Positions 63,890-64,000 of a stretch of DNA of 64,000 bases are shown piece by piece. Within the stretch, counting starts at the first letter, position 1. Every line of letters starts with the position of its first letter. The notes below the pieces were generated by a model that worked only from the letters and a program-made list of their open reading frames with translations, had not been told where the DNA came from and did not search any database. Location: the NCBI GenBank assembly GCA_000611775.1, contig KK106984.1, positions 3,759,341 to 3,823,340 on the forward strand, given 5' to 3'. The translations under genes and the position numbers were made by a program. This DNA comes from Umbilicaria muhlenbergii (taxonomy: Eukaryota > Ascomycota > Lecanoromycetes > Umbilicariales > Umbilicariaceae).

Positions 63890-64000
63890 TGTGGTGACGG
63901 CGGATCCAGTGACGTGGAAGTGGCTTTCCTGGGGGTGGAGTTTTCTTCACCGTGCCACGTTGATGGTGTCCAGGTATCTCCGCTCCTCCGGCGACATGAT
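63890..64000. other. 5' region of the carrier-like gene, window edge
   Basis: On the minus strand an ATG at 63995-63997 opens a 16-codon frame (MSPEERRYLDTINVAR, then stop). It could be an upstream ORF of the gene at 63889, or the first exon of a longer form using the GT after GCACG. Too little sequence to decide. Confidence 0.4.

Noticed and set aside
1-64000. Biosynthetic gene cluster or selfish system
   Set aside because: No PKS, NRPS, terpene cyclase, P450, NLR or recombinase gene was seen; the single SDR gene is flanked by housekeeping genes.

Overview
The window is nuclear DNA of a filamentous ascomycete. Genes have several short (about 47-120 nt) GT-AG introns, and the gene set is typically fungal: a class I/II-type chitin synthase, an Msb2-type signalling mucin, Bem1, Hos3-type deacetylase, an M28 leucine aminopeptidase, DUF3433 and DUF1774 proteins and a CorA-like membrane protein of the kind common in Pezizomycotina. 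Dothideomycetes is my best guess, from protein flavour only. One scaffold gap of 32 N (2068-2099) is flanked by a transposase-adapter remnant, so this is a short-read draft assembly.

Layout. 1-5.3 kb: 3' end of a DUF3433 membrane protein (+), a lactonase-like SMP-30 beta-propeller gene broken by the gap (-), and the mitochondrial AAA protein AFG1 (-). 6.6-15 kb: BEM1 (-), a THP3/LENG8-type SAC3-domain gene (-) and, divergent from it, VPS36 (+). 15.3-18.5 kb: a large uncharacterised, probably mitochondrial protein (+). 18.5-23.7 kb: 5.1 kb without a gene, upstream of the 1604-residue mucin MSB2 (+, 23.7-28.5 kb). 30.4-38 kb: a run of minus-strand genes: FKBP12, histidinol phosphatase, an SDR oxidoreductase, an intron-bearing tRNA-Arg(CCT) and queuine tRNA-ribosyltransferase. 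38.3-53 kb: HOS3-like deacetylase (+), chitin synthase (-), a DUF1774 membrane protein (-), LAP1 (-), an R3H-associated-domain protein (+) and thymidylate synthase (+). 53.4-59 kb: a seven-exon CorA-like gene followed by 3.7 kb of gene-poor, repeat-bearing DNA with telomere-like tracts, an inverted-repeat element candidate and an 80-bp tandem repeat. 59-64 kb: a CUZ1-like AN1 zinc-finger gene (-), a small secreted protein (+) and a multi-pass, carrier-like membrane protein (-).

Most genes are unrelated housekeeping functions. MSB2, BEM1 and the chitin synthase all belong to cell polarity and wall growth (Msb2 and Bem1 both act on Cdc42 signalling), but there is no sign of co-regulation or of a biosynthetic cluster. 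I found no convincing novel multi-gene system. The best leads are the structured repeats at 57.2-57.7 and 58.5-58.8 kb, the small secreted protein, the lactonase-like protein lacking the usual active-site asparagines, and several micro-exons. Exon joins were worked out by hand from splice motifs, reading phase and remembered family similarity; every joined coding length given is a multiple of three unless stated.
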